In this document: positions 1 through 5,975 of the stretch, one piece after another
Numbering within the stretch: position 1 is the first letter of the stretch
Layout of the letters: each line of letters starts with the position of its first letter
From: Anaerolineales bacterium
GTDB taxonomy: Bacteria > Chloroflexota > Anaerolineae > Anaerolineales > JABWBV01
Reading direction: 5' to 3'
DNA: 6,852 nt
Assembly: GCA_027019845.1 (NCBI GenBank)
Contig: JALUWE010000494.1
Coordinates: forward strand, 1 to 6,852
Notes under the pieces: generated by a model
What the model was told of the DNA's origin: nothing
The model's input: only the letters and a program-made list of their open reading frames with translations
The model's database searches: none
Translations under genes and position numbers: made by a program

Positions 1-10
1 CCGTCCCCCG

Positions 11-86
11 TCATTCTGATGGCACGCAGTGCCCGAAGAATCCCCCCCCCACCATCGCCGAGATTCTTCGCTGTCGCTCAGAATGA
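11..86. repeat. Pair of inverted REP-like palindromes (REPIN-like)
   Basis: Two short palindromic units face each other in the gap downstream of the TPR gene. Unit 1 (11-42) begins TCATTCTGA and ends GAAGAATC, and contains an inner perfect hairpin GGCAC-GCA-GTGCC (21-33). Unit 2 (62-86) begins GATTCTTC and ends TCAGAATGA, so its ends are the reverse complement of unit 1's. Each unit has its own 5-bp stem, ATTCT with AGAAT (13-17 with 37-41; 63-67 with 80-84). The spacer starts with a run of nine C (42-50). Two inverted REP-like hairpins around a spacer is the REPIN layout. Neither strand shows a T-run after a stem, so this is not a standard intrinsic terminator. It could still stabilise the 3' end of the TPR mRNA. 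The rest of 1-122 shows no gene. Confidence 0.6.
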
Positions 87-122
87 CATGAGCAACAGCA
101 GGCATGAACTGCGTAACTCCTG

Positions 123-2462
123 TTATTGAGTCCTCCCGGCATCAAGTTCTTCCAACAATTTTTGATAGTCCGCTGCATTGGGCGGGTTCAACTGAATGAT
201 GGCACGGATCGCCTGGGCTGCCCCGTCCTGGTCGCCCGCGTCCAGCAGCCGATCGCCCACCTGGTCCCATTGGGCGATGGCATCTTCCACGCGCCCGACT
301 CTTTGGTACTGTTCTGCCAGCGTGCGCCGGATGGCGACGCGGTCGGGATTGTCTTGCAGCAACTCTTCCAGCATTTCAATCGCCTCTTGCTCCTTGCCCT
401 GACGATTCAAATAATCCACAAAATTTCCCAGCGCGGCCAACGCCTCAGTCTCTTTTCCCATCCGGAAATTCAAATCCACGATGTTGAGAGCGGCTTTGCG
501 ATCGTCCGGGTTCATGTTGTGAATCTGATTGAAGAGGCGCAAGGCGCGTCTCCAGTCCAGCCGCTGCAAATCGATGTCAGCCAGGTGGTGTAAGATTTCG
601 GCTGTCCGCTCTTTCAACCCCGATTGTTGGGCCACATTCAGCGCTTTCATGTAAACGTCGCGCGCCTTGTCCAGTTCGGCCAGACGGTAGTACACATCAC
701 CCAAATCGAGATATTCGTGGATGGTGGCCTCTACCTGCCCGGAGGCGGTGAGCTGCTCGATCAGACGGCGACGCGCCGAGAGGTCCAGTGGCGCCAGCCG
801 CGTGATCTTTGTCAGCAGGCCAATGGCACGCGCGGTATCCCCTCGAACGCTATACGCGCGCGCGACCACGTTGAACTTGGCAATCGCTTCGGGCACGTGG
901 TCCTGCTGTAAGAGGATTTCGCCCATAAAGGTGTGCAAAGGCAGATAGGTGGGTGCATACTGGACGGCACGGAAAGCCTCTTCCATTGCGACGCGGTGGT
1001 ATCCGTTACGGGCCAGTTGGTGAATATGGGTGAGGATTTCCACCACCTGGCTGCTCTCGGCCTGGGTGAGCAGTTCGGCGACCGGAGCGGGGGGCATACC
1101 GGGCGCGGGAGGCGGAAGTTGTTGGCGGGCCTGTTCGATCTGTTCACGCCAATCCGGGCGAATGAGCAAGTTTTCAACGGAGTCGCAAATGTTCTTGTGG
1201 ACGGCTTCGCTGGTTTCCAGGGTATGCACCTCGATGATGGATTCGTACACCTGGCGCAGGGCCGCGGCCTCTTTTCTGCTCATCATCATGGAATCCGCCA
1301 AACGGAGGGCTTCCAGGTATTGAATCGCGGCTTCGTGCGAGCGCCCTAGCTTACGAAAGGTTTGCCCCAGGAGCAGGCGGGAGGCCAGGGCATAATCGGG
1401 GTGTCCTACCGAGGATTGCAAATTGCGAACCGCGCTATCCAACTTTCCGCCGCGAGCGCGCAACACGCCCAGATCGAAGTACGCGGCTGCATGGTCCAGC
1501 CCGGCCTTGATAGCGCGTTCCAATTCATCCGCAGCCTGTTGGAACTTCCCGCGCGCCTGCAAATCCACCGCCTGACTCAAACGCAAAGTGATCTCGTGAT
1601 GCTCCACACGCGCCCGGCTCAAAGGCCCTGTCCCCATGGCGATGGCCGATAACCTGCCCGCATCGGTGCGTGTGATGTTCTCATCGTCGGATTGGGTGAA
1701 CATCAATTCGGCCAGGTCTGTCAGGGCGCGTTTTTCCGCGTCTGCAATGGGGTCGGAGCCGTTCTCGGTATCATCGCGGGAGGCTTCCAGTTGCGGGGTC
1801 TCGTCCAGTGACTTGCGCGAGATGAGCGCGCCGCCCAGGCGGGTGGGTTTATGTGCCGGGCGCGGCAGCAGTTGGTTGGCGCGCAATAAGCCGAGGGCTT
1901 GTTTGGCCTCATTGCTATTGGGCATCAGCTTGAGGGCGTGCTGCACCAGTTCGATAGCGCGTTGTTTATCTCCGCTGCGCTGCATCAGGCTGGCGACGGC
2001 CAGGTATTGGGCCACAGCTTGTGGTTTGCGCCCCAGCCGTTCGTAGGTGACGGCCAGCTTGGTGCGCGCCTGAAGATTGTCCGGATTCAAGGTGATGCAA
2101 CGCGTCCAGTTTTCGATGGCTTTGTTGACATCCCGGCTCTTGAGGTGGAGTTCCGCAGCTCGCAAGGCGAACACTGCCCCGGCGCTCAGTTTGCCCTGGT
2201 GCTCCAGGATTTGGGCGATCTTTTCCAGCGGCAGCGGATCATCCGGATCGGCCTCGGCCACTTTGTGGTAGTAGCGCATGGCTTCTTCGTACTCTTGCAG
2301 CTCGAAGAGTGCCGCCGCCAGATGCGACATGGCTTTTGTGTCGGCTGGCTGTTCTTCCAACGCCAGCCGGTAGAAGGAGGCCGCTTTTTGCCAGTCCAGG
2401 TCCCAGGCAGCAGAGTGGCCTTTATTCATGTATTCCTTGAACATGGGTTGATTTCCGGGCAT
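123..2462 (-). CDS. Large cytoplasmic tetratricopeptide-repeat (TPR) protein
   Basis: This is a 779-residue protein made almost entirely of helical TPR repeats. Three blocks can be seen: about residues 12-200 (for example WQKAASFYRLALEEQP, then YEEAMRYYHKVAEADP), about 290-430, and about 470-770 (for example WRRALRLFNQIHNMNP). An acidic, less ordered linker (about 200-285) and a proline-rich hinge (449-461, PPPAPGMPPAPV) separate them. There is no signal peptide or membrane segment, so it is probably a cytoplasmic scaffold; its partners cannot be read from the sequence. It lies 42 bp downstream of polA on the same strand, which suggests co-transcription. The ATG at 2462 gives the longest form but has no clear ribosome-binding site. 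The in-frame ATG at 2429 (residue 12, MNKGHSAAW) follows AAGGA at 4-nt spacing, sits where the first TPR begins, and is a serious alternative. The stop is TAA. I recall similar TPR proteins in Anaerolineae; the function is unknown. Confidence 0.9.
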   Translation of the reverse strand: MPGNQPMFKEYMNKGHSAAWDLDWQKAASFYRLALEEQPADTKAMSHLAAALFELQEYEEAMRYYHKVAEADPDDPLPLEKIAQILEHQGKLSAGAVFALRAAELHLKSRDVNKAIENWTRCITLNPDNLQARTKLAVTYERLGRKPQAVAQYLAVASLMQRSGDKQRAIELVQHALKLMPNSNEAKQALGLLRANQLLPRPAHKPTRLGGALISRKSLDETPQLEASRDDTENGSDPIADAEKRALTDLAELMFTQSDDENITRTDAGRLSAIAMGTGPLSRARVEHHEITLRLSQAVDLQARGKFQQAADELERAIKAGLDHAAAYFDLGVLRARGGKLDSAVRNLQSSVGHPDYALASRLLLGQTFRKLGRSHEAAIQYLEALRLADSMMMSRKEAAALRQVYESIIEVHTLETSEAVHKNICDSVENLLIRPDWREQIEQARQQLPPPAPGMPPAPVAELLTQAESSQVVEILTHIHQLARNGYHRVAMEEAFRAVQYAPTYLPLHTFMGEILLQQDHVPEAIAKFNVVARAYSVRGDTARAIGLLTKITRLAPLDLSARRRLIEQLTASGQVEATIHEYLDLGDVYYRLAELDKARDVYMKALNVAQQSGLKERTAEILHHLADIDLQRLDWRRALRLFNQIHNMNPDDRKAALNIVDLNFRMGKETEALAALGNFVDYLNRQGKEQEAIEMLEELLQDNPDRVAIRRTLAEQYQRVGRVEDAIAQWDQVGDRLLDAGDQDGAAQAIRAIIQLNPPNAADYQKLLEELDAGRTQ

Positions 2463-2490
2463 AGGAATTGTCTAACAACGGTGTTTTTCT

Positions 2491-2496
2491 ATTATA
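2491..2496 (-). promoter_or_regulatory. Possible -10 box (TATAAT) for the TPR gene
   Basis: The 42-bp gap between polA and the TPR gene contains a perfect TATAAT on the minus strand. Transcription would start near 2484, giving a leader of about 22 nt before the ATG at 2462 or about 55 nt before the ATG at 2429. No convincing -35 hexamer lies 16-18 bp upstream, where the polA 3' end reads GCTGCC, and there is no TG extension. It may be a weak internal promoter that lets the TPR gene be expressed apart from polA, or it may be chance in a short AT-rich gap. Confidence 0.35.
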
Positions 2497-2504
2497 ACGC
2501 CAAA

Positions 2505-5330
2505 TCAGGTGGAGGCAGCCTCGAGGCCAATCCGCTCCAGGTCGTACCAGTTTGGCCCGCTGCGGGCTTCGGTGAGCAACGGGACGCGCAATGGGTACGC
2601 GTTTTCCATGATGGATTGCACCAGCCGGGCGGTTTCTACCAGTTCGGCCTGCGGGCACTCGAAGACCAACTCGTCGTGGACTTGCAGGAGCATCCGCGCG
2701 GAGAGGCCGGCCTGGCGCAGCGCGGGGGGGATGCGCAACATGGCGATCTTGAGGATGTCTGCGGCGGTGCCCTGGATGGGGGCGTTGATGGCTTCGCGCT
2801 CCTCGCGGGCGCGGATGTTGCGGTTGGCCTGGCCTTTGAGGCCTGGGAAGTACCGGCGCCGGCCCAGCAGCGTTTCGACGTAGCCCTGCTGCGCGGCGCG
2901 GCGGCGCATTTCTTCCAGATAGCGTTTGACGCCGGGGAATTGCTCGAAGTAGGCTTCCACGAAGTCTTCGGATTCGGCCAGGGTGAGTTCGGTGCTGCGG
3001 GTCAGGCCGAAGGCGCTCATGCCGTAGATCAGGCCGAAGTTGACGGCTTTGGCGTTGCGGCGTTGCTCGCGGGTGACTTGATCGAGGGGCACGCCGTAAA
3101 TGGCCGCCGCGGTGGTGGCGTGGATGTCTTGGCCGGCGCGGAAGGCCGCGAGCATGGCCTGGTCGTTTGCCATGTGTGCCACGATGCGCAGTTCGACCTG
3201 CGAGTAGTCGACGGCCAGCAGCAGGTGGCCCGGTGCTGCGACGAAGGCTTTGCGCACCCGCCGGCCCAACTCGGTGCGGATGGGGATGTTTTGCAGGTTG
3301 GGGTCGGAGGAGGCGATGCGCCCGGTGACCGAGCCGGTCTGGTTGAAGGAGGTGTGGACGCGGCCGGTTTGGGGGTTGACCTGCTGGGGGAGGGCGTCCA
3401 CGTAGGTGGATTTGAGTTTGGACAGCTCGCGGTATTCGAGCACCCATTGGACGACCGGATGGGCCTGGCGCAGGGTGTCCAGCACGCCAGCCGCGGTGGA
3501 GTAGTGGCCGCTGGCGGTTTTGCGCGTCCCGGGGGGTGGGGAGAGTCCCAGGGTGTTGAACAGGGCGTCGGAAAGCTGTTGGGTGGAGTTGAGGTTGAAG
3601 CGCTTGCCCACCGCGTCGAACACTTTTTGTTCGATTTCGGTCATGCGCTGTTGTAGTTCGAGCGACATTTGTGCCAGGAAGGATGAGTCCAGCGCGATGC
3701 CGTTCATTTCCATTTGGGCCAGCACGGGCACCAGGGGCATTTCGAGGTCGTGGAGCAGCCGGGCGGCGGGGGTGTTCTCCAGGTCGGCTTGCAGGAGTGG
3801 TTGGAGGCGCACGACTACTTCGGCGTCGTCCACCGCGTAGGGCGCGGCCTGTTCGATGGGCACCTGGTCCATGGTGATCTGTTTTTTGCCGCGGCCGATC
3901 AGGTCTTTGATTTCGGCCATTTGCGCGCCCAGGCGCACCCAGGCCAGTTTTTTGAGGCCCAGGTTGCGCGAGTTGGGGTCGCGCAGCCATTCGGCGATCA
4001 TGGTGTCGAAGTAGAGGGGGGTGACGCGCAGGCCGTGGCGGGCGAGCAGCACGTAGTCGTATTTGAGGTTGTGGCCGATTTTGGGGATGTTGGGGTCGGT
4101 GAGGGGGCCGCGCAGCGCGTGCAAGACGGTGTCCAGGGGCAGTTGTTGGCCTTGCAGGTGGCCGACGGGCAGGTAGTAGCCTTTGCCGGGTTGGGTGGAG
4201 AGGGAGATGCCGACCAGGCGGGCTTGCATCTGGTCTGTGGAGGTGGTTTCGGTGTCGAAGGCGATCAGGCTGGCGGTTTGGAGTTCGCGAACGAGGGCGG
4301 TGAGTTTTTCGGGGGTGTCTACCACGATGACGTGGGGGGCGCCTTCGGGGGTCTCGGCAACCCTGCCGGGTTGGGGGGTGTCGAACAGGGCCAGTTGCGC
4401 TCCGGCTGGCGGCGCGGCGGATGTTTGGGGCTTGCCGTAACTGCTGGCAAGGGCGTTCAGCCGCTTGAGGAGGGAGCGGAATTCGAGTTCGCGGAAGAGG
4501 GCCTCCACCGCGGCGGGGTCGAAGTTTTCGACGCGGGCGCGCTCGAGGTCGAGGGGCAGGTCGAGGTCGGTGACGATGCGTGCCAGTTGGCGGCTGAGGT
4601 AGGCGTTTTGGCGGCCGGTTTCGAGTTTTTTGCGCACGCTGCCGCGGATTTGGTCGAGGTGGGCGTAGATGCCGTCGAGGGTTTCGTATTGGGCGAGCAG
4701 TTTTTGGGCGGTTTTGGGGCCGATGCCCGCCACGCCGGGGATGTTGTCGGATTTGTCGCCGACGAGGGCTTTGTAGTCTACGAATTGGTCGGGGCGGATG
4801 CCGAATTTTTCTTGCACGTCTTTGGCCGCGTAGTCGCGGGCTTCGGCAAGGGAGCGGCCTTCGGGCAGGGAGACGATGACGCGGTCGTCTACCAGTTGGA
4901 GCAGGTCGCGGTCGCCGGTGATGATTTTGACGCCCAGGCCTTGTGCCGCGGCTTTGCGCGCCAGGCTGCCGAGCACGTCGTCGGCTTCGTAGCCGTCTTT
5001 TTCGATGCGGGGGATGTTGAAGGTGTCCACGAGCTGGCGGATGCGTTCGATTTGGGTGCGGAGGTCGTCGGGCATTTTTTCGCGGGTGGCTTTGTAGTCT
5101 GGGAACATGTCGTCGCGAAAGGTTTTGCCGACGTCGAAGGCGACCATGAGGTAGTCGGGGCGGTCCTGGTCGAGGTAGCGCAGGAGGACGCTGGCGAAGC
5201 CGTAGATTCCGGCGGTGGGTTCGCCTTTGCTGGTGGTCCAGCGCGCGGCCTGGCTACCGGCGCCGGTGAGGGCGAAGTAGGTGCGGTAGGCCAGGGCGTG
5301 TCCGTCGATGAGGTAGAGGGTGTGGGGCAT
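2505..5330 (-). CDS. polA: DNA polymerase I, with 5' nuclease and proofreading domains
   Basis: This is a 941-residue family A DNA polymerase (E. coli Pol I has 928) for Okazaki-fragment maturation and repair synthesis. Residues 1-298 are the 5' nuclease (flap endonuclease) domain. Its acidic metal ligands are all visible: D9, D66, E115, D117, D118, D140, D142, D192 and D195, followed by a helix-hairpin-helix (GIGPKTAQKLL). Residues about 333-516 are the 3'-5' exonuclease, with Exo I D359/E361 (FDTET), Exo II D425 (NLKYD) and Exo III Y498/D502, so proofreading looks intact, unlike Taq polymerase. The polymerase domain runs from about 525 to the end. Motif A is D708-YSQVE713, motif B is R757, K761, F765, Y769, and motif C is H885-D886-E887. 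F765 matches the Phe that disfavours dideoxynucleotides, and E713 the steric gate against ribonucleotides. The ATG has no Shine-Dalgarno sequence, but a promoter lies directly upstream. Confidence 0.98.
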   Translation of the reverse strand: MPHTLYLIDGHALAYRTYFALTGAGSQAARWTTSKGEPTAGIYGFASVLLRYLDQDRPDYLMVAFDVGKTFRDDMFPDYKATREKMPDDLRTQIERIRQLVDTFNIPRIEKDGYEADDVLGSLARKAAAQGLGVKIITGDRDLLQLVDDRVIVSLPEGRSLAEARDYAAKDVQEKFGIRPDQFVDYKALVGDKSDNIPGVAGIGPKTAQKLLAQYETLDGIYAHLDQIRGSVRKKLETGRQNAYLSRQLARIVTDLDLPLDLERARVENFDPAAVEALFRELEFRSLLKRLNALASSYGKPQTSAAPPAGAQLALFDTPQPGRVAETPEGAPHVIVVDTPEKLTALVRELQTASLIAFDTETTSTDQMQARLVGISLSTQPGKGYYLPVGHLQGQQLPLDTVLHALRGPLTDPNIPKIGHNLKYDYVLLARHGLRVTPLYFDTMIAEWLRDPNSRNLGLKKLAWVRLGAQMAEIKDLIGRGKKQITMDQVPIEQAAPYAVDDAEVVVRLQPLLQADLENTPAARLLHDLEMPLVPVLAQMEMNGIALDSSFLAQMSLELQQRMTEIEQKVFDAVGKRFNLNSTQQLSDALFNTLGLSPPPGTRKTASGHYSTAAGVLDTLRQAHPVVQWVLEYRELSKLKSTYVDALPQQVNPQTGRVHTSFNQTGSVTGRIASSDPNLQNIPIRTELGRRVRKAFVAAPGHLLLAVDYSQVELRIVAHMANDQAMLAAFRAGQDIHATTAAAIYGVPLDQVTREQRRNAKAVNFGLIYGMSAFGLTRSTELTLAESEDFVEAYFEQFPGVKRYLEEMRRRAAQQGYVETLLGRRRYFPGLKGQANRNIRAREEREAINAPIQGTAADILKIAMLRIPPALRQAGLSARMLLQVHDELVFECPQAELVETARLVQSIMENAYPLRVPLLTEARSGPNWYDLERIGLEAAST
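4383..4397 (-). other. QLALF peptide in PolA: candidate sliding-clamp-binding motif
   Basis: Residues 312-316 of PolA read QLALF. They lie in a proline/alanine-rich linker (about 299-332) between the 5' nuclease and proofreading domains. The pentapeptide fits the known bacterial beta-clamp consensus QL(S/D)LF except for Ala at the third position, which is the most tolerant one. An exposed linker is where such docking peptides usually sit. The sequence match is direct; that the peptide docks PolA on DnaN is inference. Confidence 0.5.
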
Positions 5331-5336
5331 GGTGGT

Positions 5337-5364
5337 AGTATAGCACGAACGGAAGAAGCATCAA
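5337..5364 (-). promoter_or_regulatory. Sigma-70-type promoter of polA, predicted leaderless start
   Basis: On the minus strand a -35-like TTGATG (5359-5364) is separated by 16 bp from a -10-like TATACT (5337-5342). These match the TTGACA and TATAAT consensus at 4 and 5 of 6 positions. Only six bases (ACCACC) separate the -10 from the polA ATG at 5330, so the expected first transcribed base is about the A of the ATG itself. There is no Shine-Dalgarno sequence in that space. Together these suggest a leaderless polA mRNA. Confidence 0.55.
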
Positions 5365-5395
5365 GTCACCCCTGATCACTATTTCCCCCATTCAC

Positions 5396-5453
5396 CATCC
5401 TTCGACTTGCGTTTCGGCTTCGTTATCGCTCCGCTCGCCTTCCGCTCAGGGTG
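5396..5453. repeat. R1, divergent long palindrome-like unit
   Basis: It starts CATCCTTCGACTT like the other long units and ends CCGCTCAGGGTG, with one base of the closing arm changed. The middle is different and longer (GCGTTTCGGCTTCGTTAT) and its second half resembles the short units (CGCTCCGCTCGCC), so it looks like a mosaic. It is the copy nearest the polA promoter, 32 bp from the -35 box. Confidence 0.65.
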
Positions 5454-5512
5454 CCATCCCCTGTCCCTATCCCCAATCCCTATCCCCAATCCCTATCCCT
5501 ATCTCCAACCCC
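5454..5512. repeat. C-rich hexamer tract T1 (G-quadruplex-capable on minus strand)
   Basis: Seven runs of three or four C are separated by 3-nt spacers (TGT, TAT, AAT), then CTCCAACCCC. On the minus strand this is a series of GGG runs with 3-nt loops, the classic G-quadruplex pattern. The minus strand is also the sense strand of both neighbouring genes. Confidence 0.75.
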
Positions 5513-5558
5513 CATCCTTCGACTTCAGGCTCACTGCGTTCGCCTTCCGCTCAGGATG
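5513..5558. repeat. R2, long palindrome-like unit (46 bp)
   Basis: The outer arms CATCCT and AGGATG pair perfectly, and an inner AGGC/GCCT can pair around an 11-nt loop. It is identical over 46 bp to R4 and R5. There is no T-run after the stem on either strand, so an intrinsic terminator is unlikely. Confidence 0.8.
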
Positions 5559-5585
5559 TAATACCCAATATCCAATCTCCAATAC
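5559..5585. repeat. CCAATA-type hexamer tract
   Basis: An AT-richer tract of loosely repeated CCAATA/CCAATC hexamers joins R2 to R3. The same kind of tract, in a longer version, joins R5 to R6 at 5857-5890. Confidence 0.7.
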
Positions 5586-5618
5586 CAGGCTCGCTCCGCT
5601 CGCCTTCCGCTCAGGATG
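5586..5618. repeat. R3, short unit (33 bp)
   Basis: This unit lacks the CATCCTTCGACTT left end. It starts at CAGGCTCGCTCCGCTCGCC and keeps the CTTCCGCTCAGGATG right end. Without the left arm, only the inner AGGC/GCCT pairing remains. It matches R6 except for two C substitutions in R6. Confidence 0.75.
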
Positions 5619-5694
5619 CAATCCCCTGTCCCTATCCCTGTCCCTATCCCTGTCCCTATCCCTATCTCCAATCCCTATCCCTATCTCCAACCCC
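5619..5694. repeat. C-rich hexamer tract T2 (G-quadruplex-capable on minus strand)
   Basis: CCCTGT and CCCTAT hexamers alternate, giving seven successive C-runs with 3-nt spacers, then two more after CTCCAAT. The alternation makes a 12-bp tandem period. The minus strand carries the G-rich version. Confidence 0.8.
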
Positions 5695-5740
5695 CATCCT
5701 TCGACTTCAGGCTCACTGCGTTCGCCTTCCGCTCAGGATG
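5695..5740. repeat. R4, long palindrome-like unit (46 bp)
   Basis: It is identical to R2 and R5. Unlike those two, it is followed directly by a C-rich tract rather than by a CCAATA tract and a short unit. The composite block therefore lost its second half here, or never had it. Confidence 0.8.
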
Positions 5741-5810
5741 CCATCCCCTGTCCCTATCCCTGTCCCTATCCCTGTCCCTATCCCCAATCCCTATCCCTAT
5801 CTCCAACCCC
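5741..5810. repeat. C-rich hexamer tract T3 (G-quadruplex-capable on minus strand)
   Basis: This is the most regular of the three tracts: nine successive runs of three or four C, each separated by exactly 3 nt (TGT, TAT or AAT). On the minus strand that is nine G-runs, enough for two adjacent quadruplexes. Confidence 0.8.
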
Positions 5811-5856
5811 CATCCTTCGACTTCAGGCTCACTGCGTTCGCCTTCCGCTCAGGATG
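5811..5856. repeat. R5, long palindrome-like unit (46 bp)
   Basis: It is identical to R2 and R4. With R6 it forms a second copy of the R2-R3 composite block, sharing the TAATACCCAATA junction immediately after the unit. Confidence 0.8.
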
Positions 5857-5890
5857 TAATACCCAATACCCAATATCCAATATCCAATAC
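5857..5890. repeat. CCAATA-type hexamer tract, longer copy
   Basis: It corresponds to 5559-5585 but is 7 bp longer, about one extra hexamer. Copy-number difference between the two tracts is what slippage would leave. Confidence 0.7.
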
Positions 5891-5923
5891 CAGGCTCGCT
5901 CCGCCCGCCCTCCGCTCAGGATG
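5891..5923. repeat. R6, short unit (33 bp)
   Basis: It resembles R3 but has CCGCCCGCCCTCC where R3 has CCGCTCGCCTTCC. It is the copy nearest the 3' end of the transposase-like gene, 52 bp from that stop codon. Confidence 0.7.
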
Positions 5924-5930
5924 CAATCCC

Positions 5931-5963
5931 CAATTCACAATTAACCGTTCACAATTCACAATT
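5931..5963. repeat. Two direct copies of CAATTCACAATT
   Basis: The 12-mer CAATTCACAATT occurs exactly at 5931-5942 and 5952-5963, separated by 9 bp (AACCGTTCA). It forms the AT-rich right end of the intergenic array, just after the stop codon of the transposase-like gene. No terminator hairpin with a T-run was found here for that gene. Confidence 0.7.
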
Positions 5964-5975
5964 CCCCATTCCCCC

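Larger units (their letters stand above)
5396..5923. repeat. Array of six palindrome-like repeats with hexamer-based spacers
   Basis: Most of the 645-bp gap between the transposase-like gene and polA is this array. Order from left: R1, C-rich tract, R2, CCAATA tract, R3, C-rich tract, R4, C-rich tract, R5, CCAATA tract, R6. All units share a CGCCTTCCGCTCAGG-type 3' core (R6 has CGCCCTCC). The full-length units open with CATCCT and close with AGGATG, which can pair. A 73-bp segment (tract end plus long unit) occurs three times with no difference: 5486-5558, 5668-5740 and 5784-5856. R2-R3 and R5-R6 are two versions of one composite block. Such exact repetition points to recent expansion by slippage or unequal recombination. 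Between the array and the polA promoter (5365-5395) I see nothing specific. Confidence 0.85.

Noticed and set aside
42..50. C9 homopolymer as a phase-variation switch
   Set aside because: It lies outside any gene and promoter I can support, between two palindromes, so length changes would not switch a reading frame.
2474..2485. Small inverted repeat AACA-ACGG-TGTT in the polA-TPR gap as a polA terminator
   Set aside because: The stem is only 4 bp, and the T-run follows it on the plus strand, the wrong direction for polA.
1899..3656. A 585-codon open frame on the plus strand spanning the TPR gene, the gap and polA
   Set aside because: It crosses two well-supported genes in antisense and shows no recognisable domain or start signal.
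2422..3990. A 522-codon open frame on the minus strand overlapping polA in another frame
   Set aside because: Its product is an Arg/Pro/Gly-rich shadow of the polA polymerase domain, where the true frame carries motifs A, B and C.
3714..5375. A 553-codon open frame on the plus strand opposite polA
   Set aside because: It lies wholly antisense to a clear polA gene. Its product is a monotonous Gly/Val/Ala/Asp string without domains, as expected from the GC-rich codon pattern of polA read backwards.
5513..5856. Repeat units as Rho-independent terminators
   Set aside because: Stems are short and interrupted, and neither strand shows a T-run after them; the minus strand continues with GGGGGTTGG.
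5407..5859. A 150-codon plus-strand frame with PIP and SLSL-type repeats, and similar small frames on both strands
   Set aside because: These are translations of the 6-bp tandem tracts, which stay open because hexamers keep frame. There is no start signal or non-repetitive domain.
5396..5923. CRISPR array
   Set aside because: The spacers are low-complexity and repeated among themselves, the repeat units vary from 33 to 58 bp, and no cas gene is in view.
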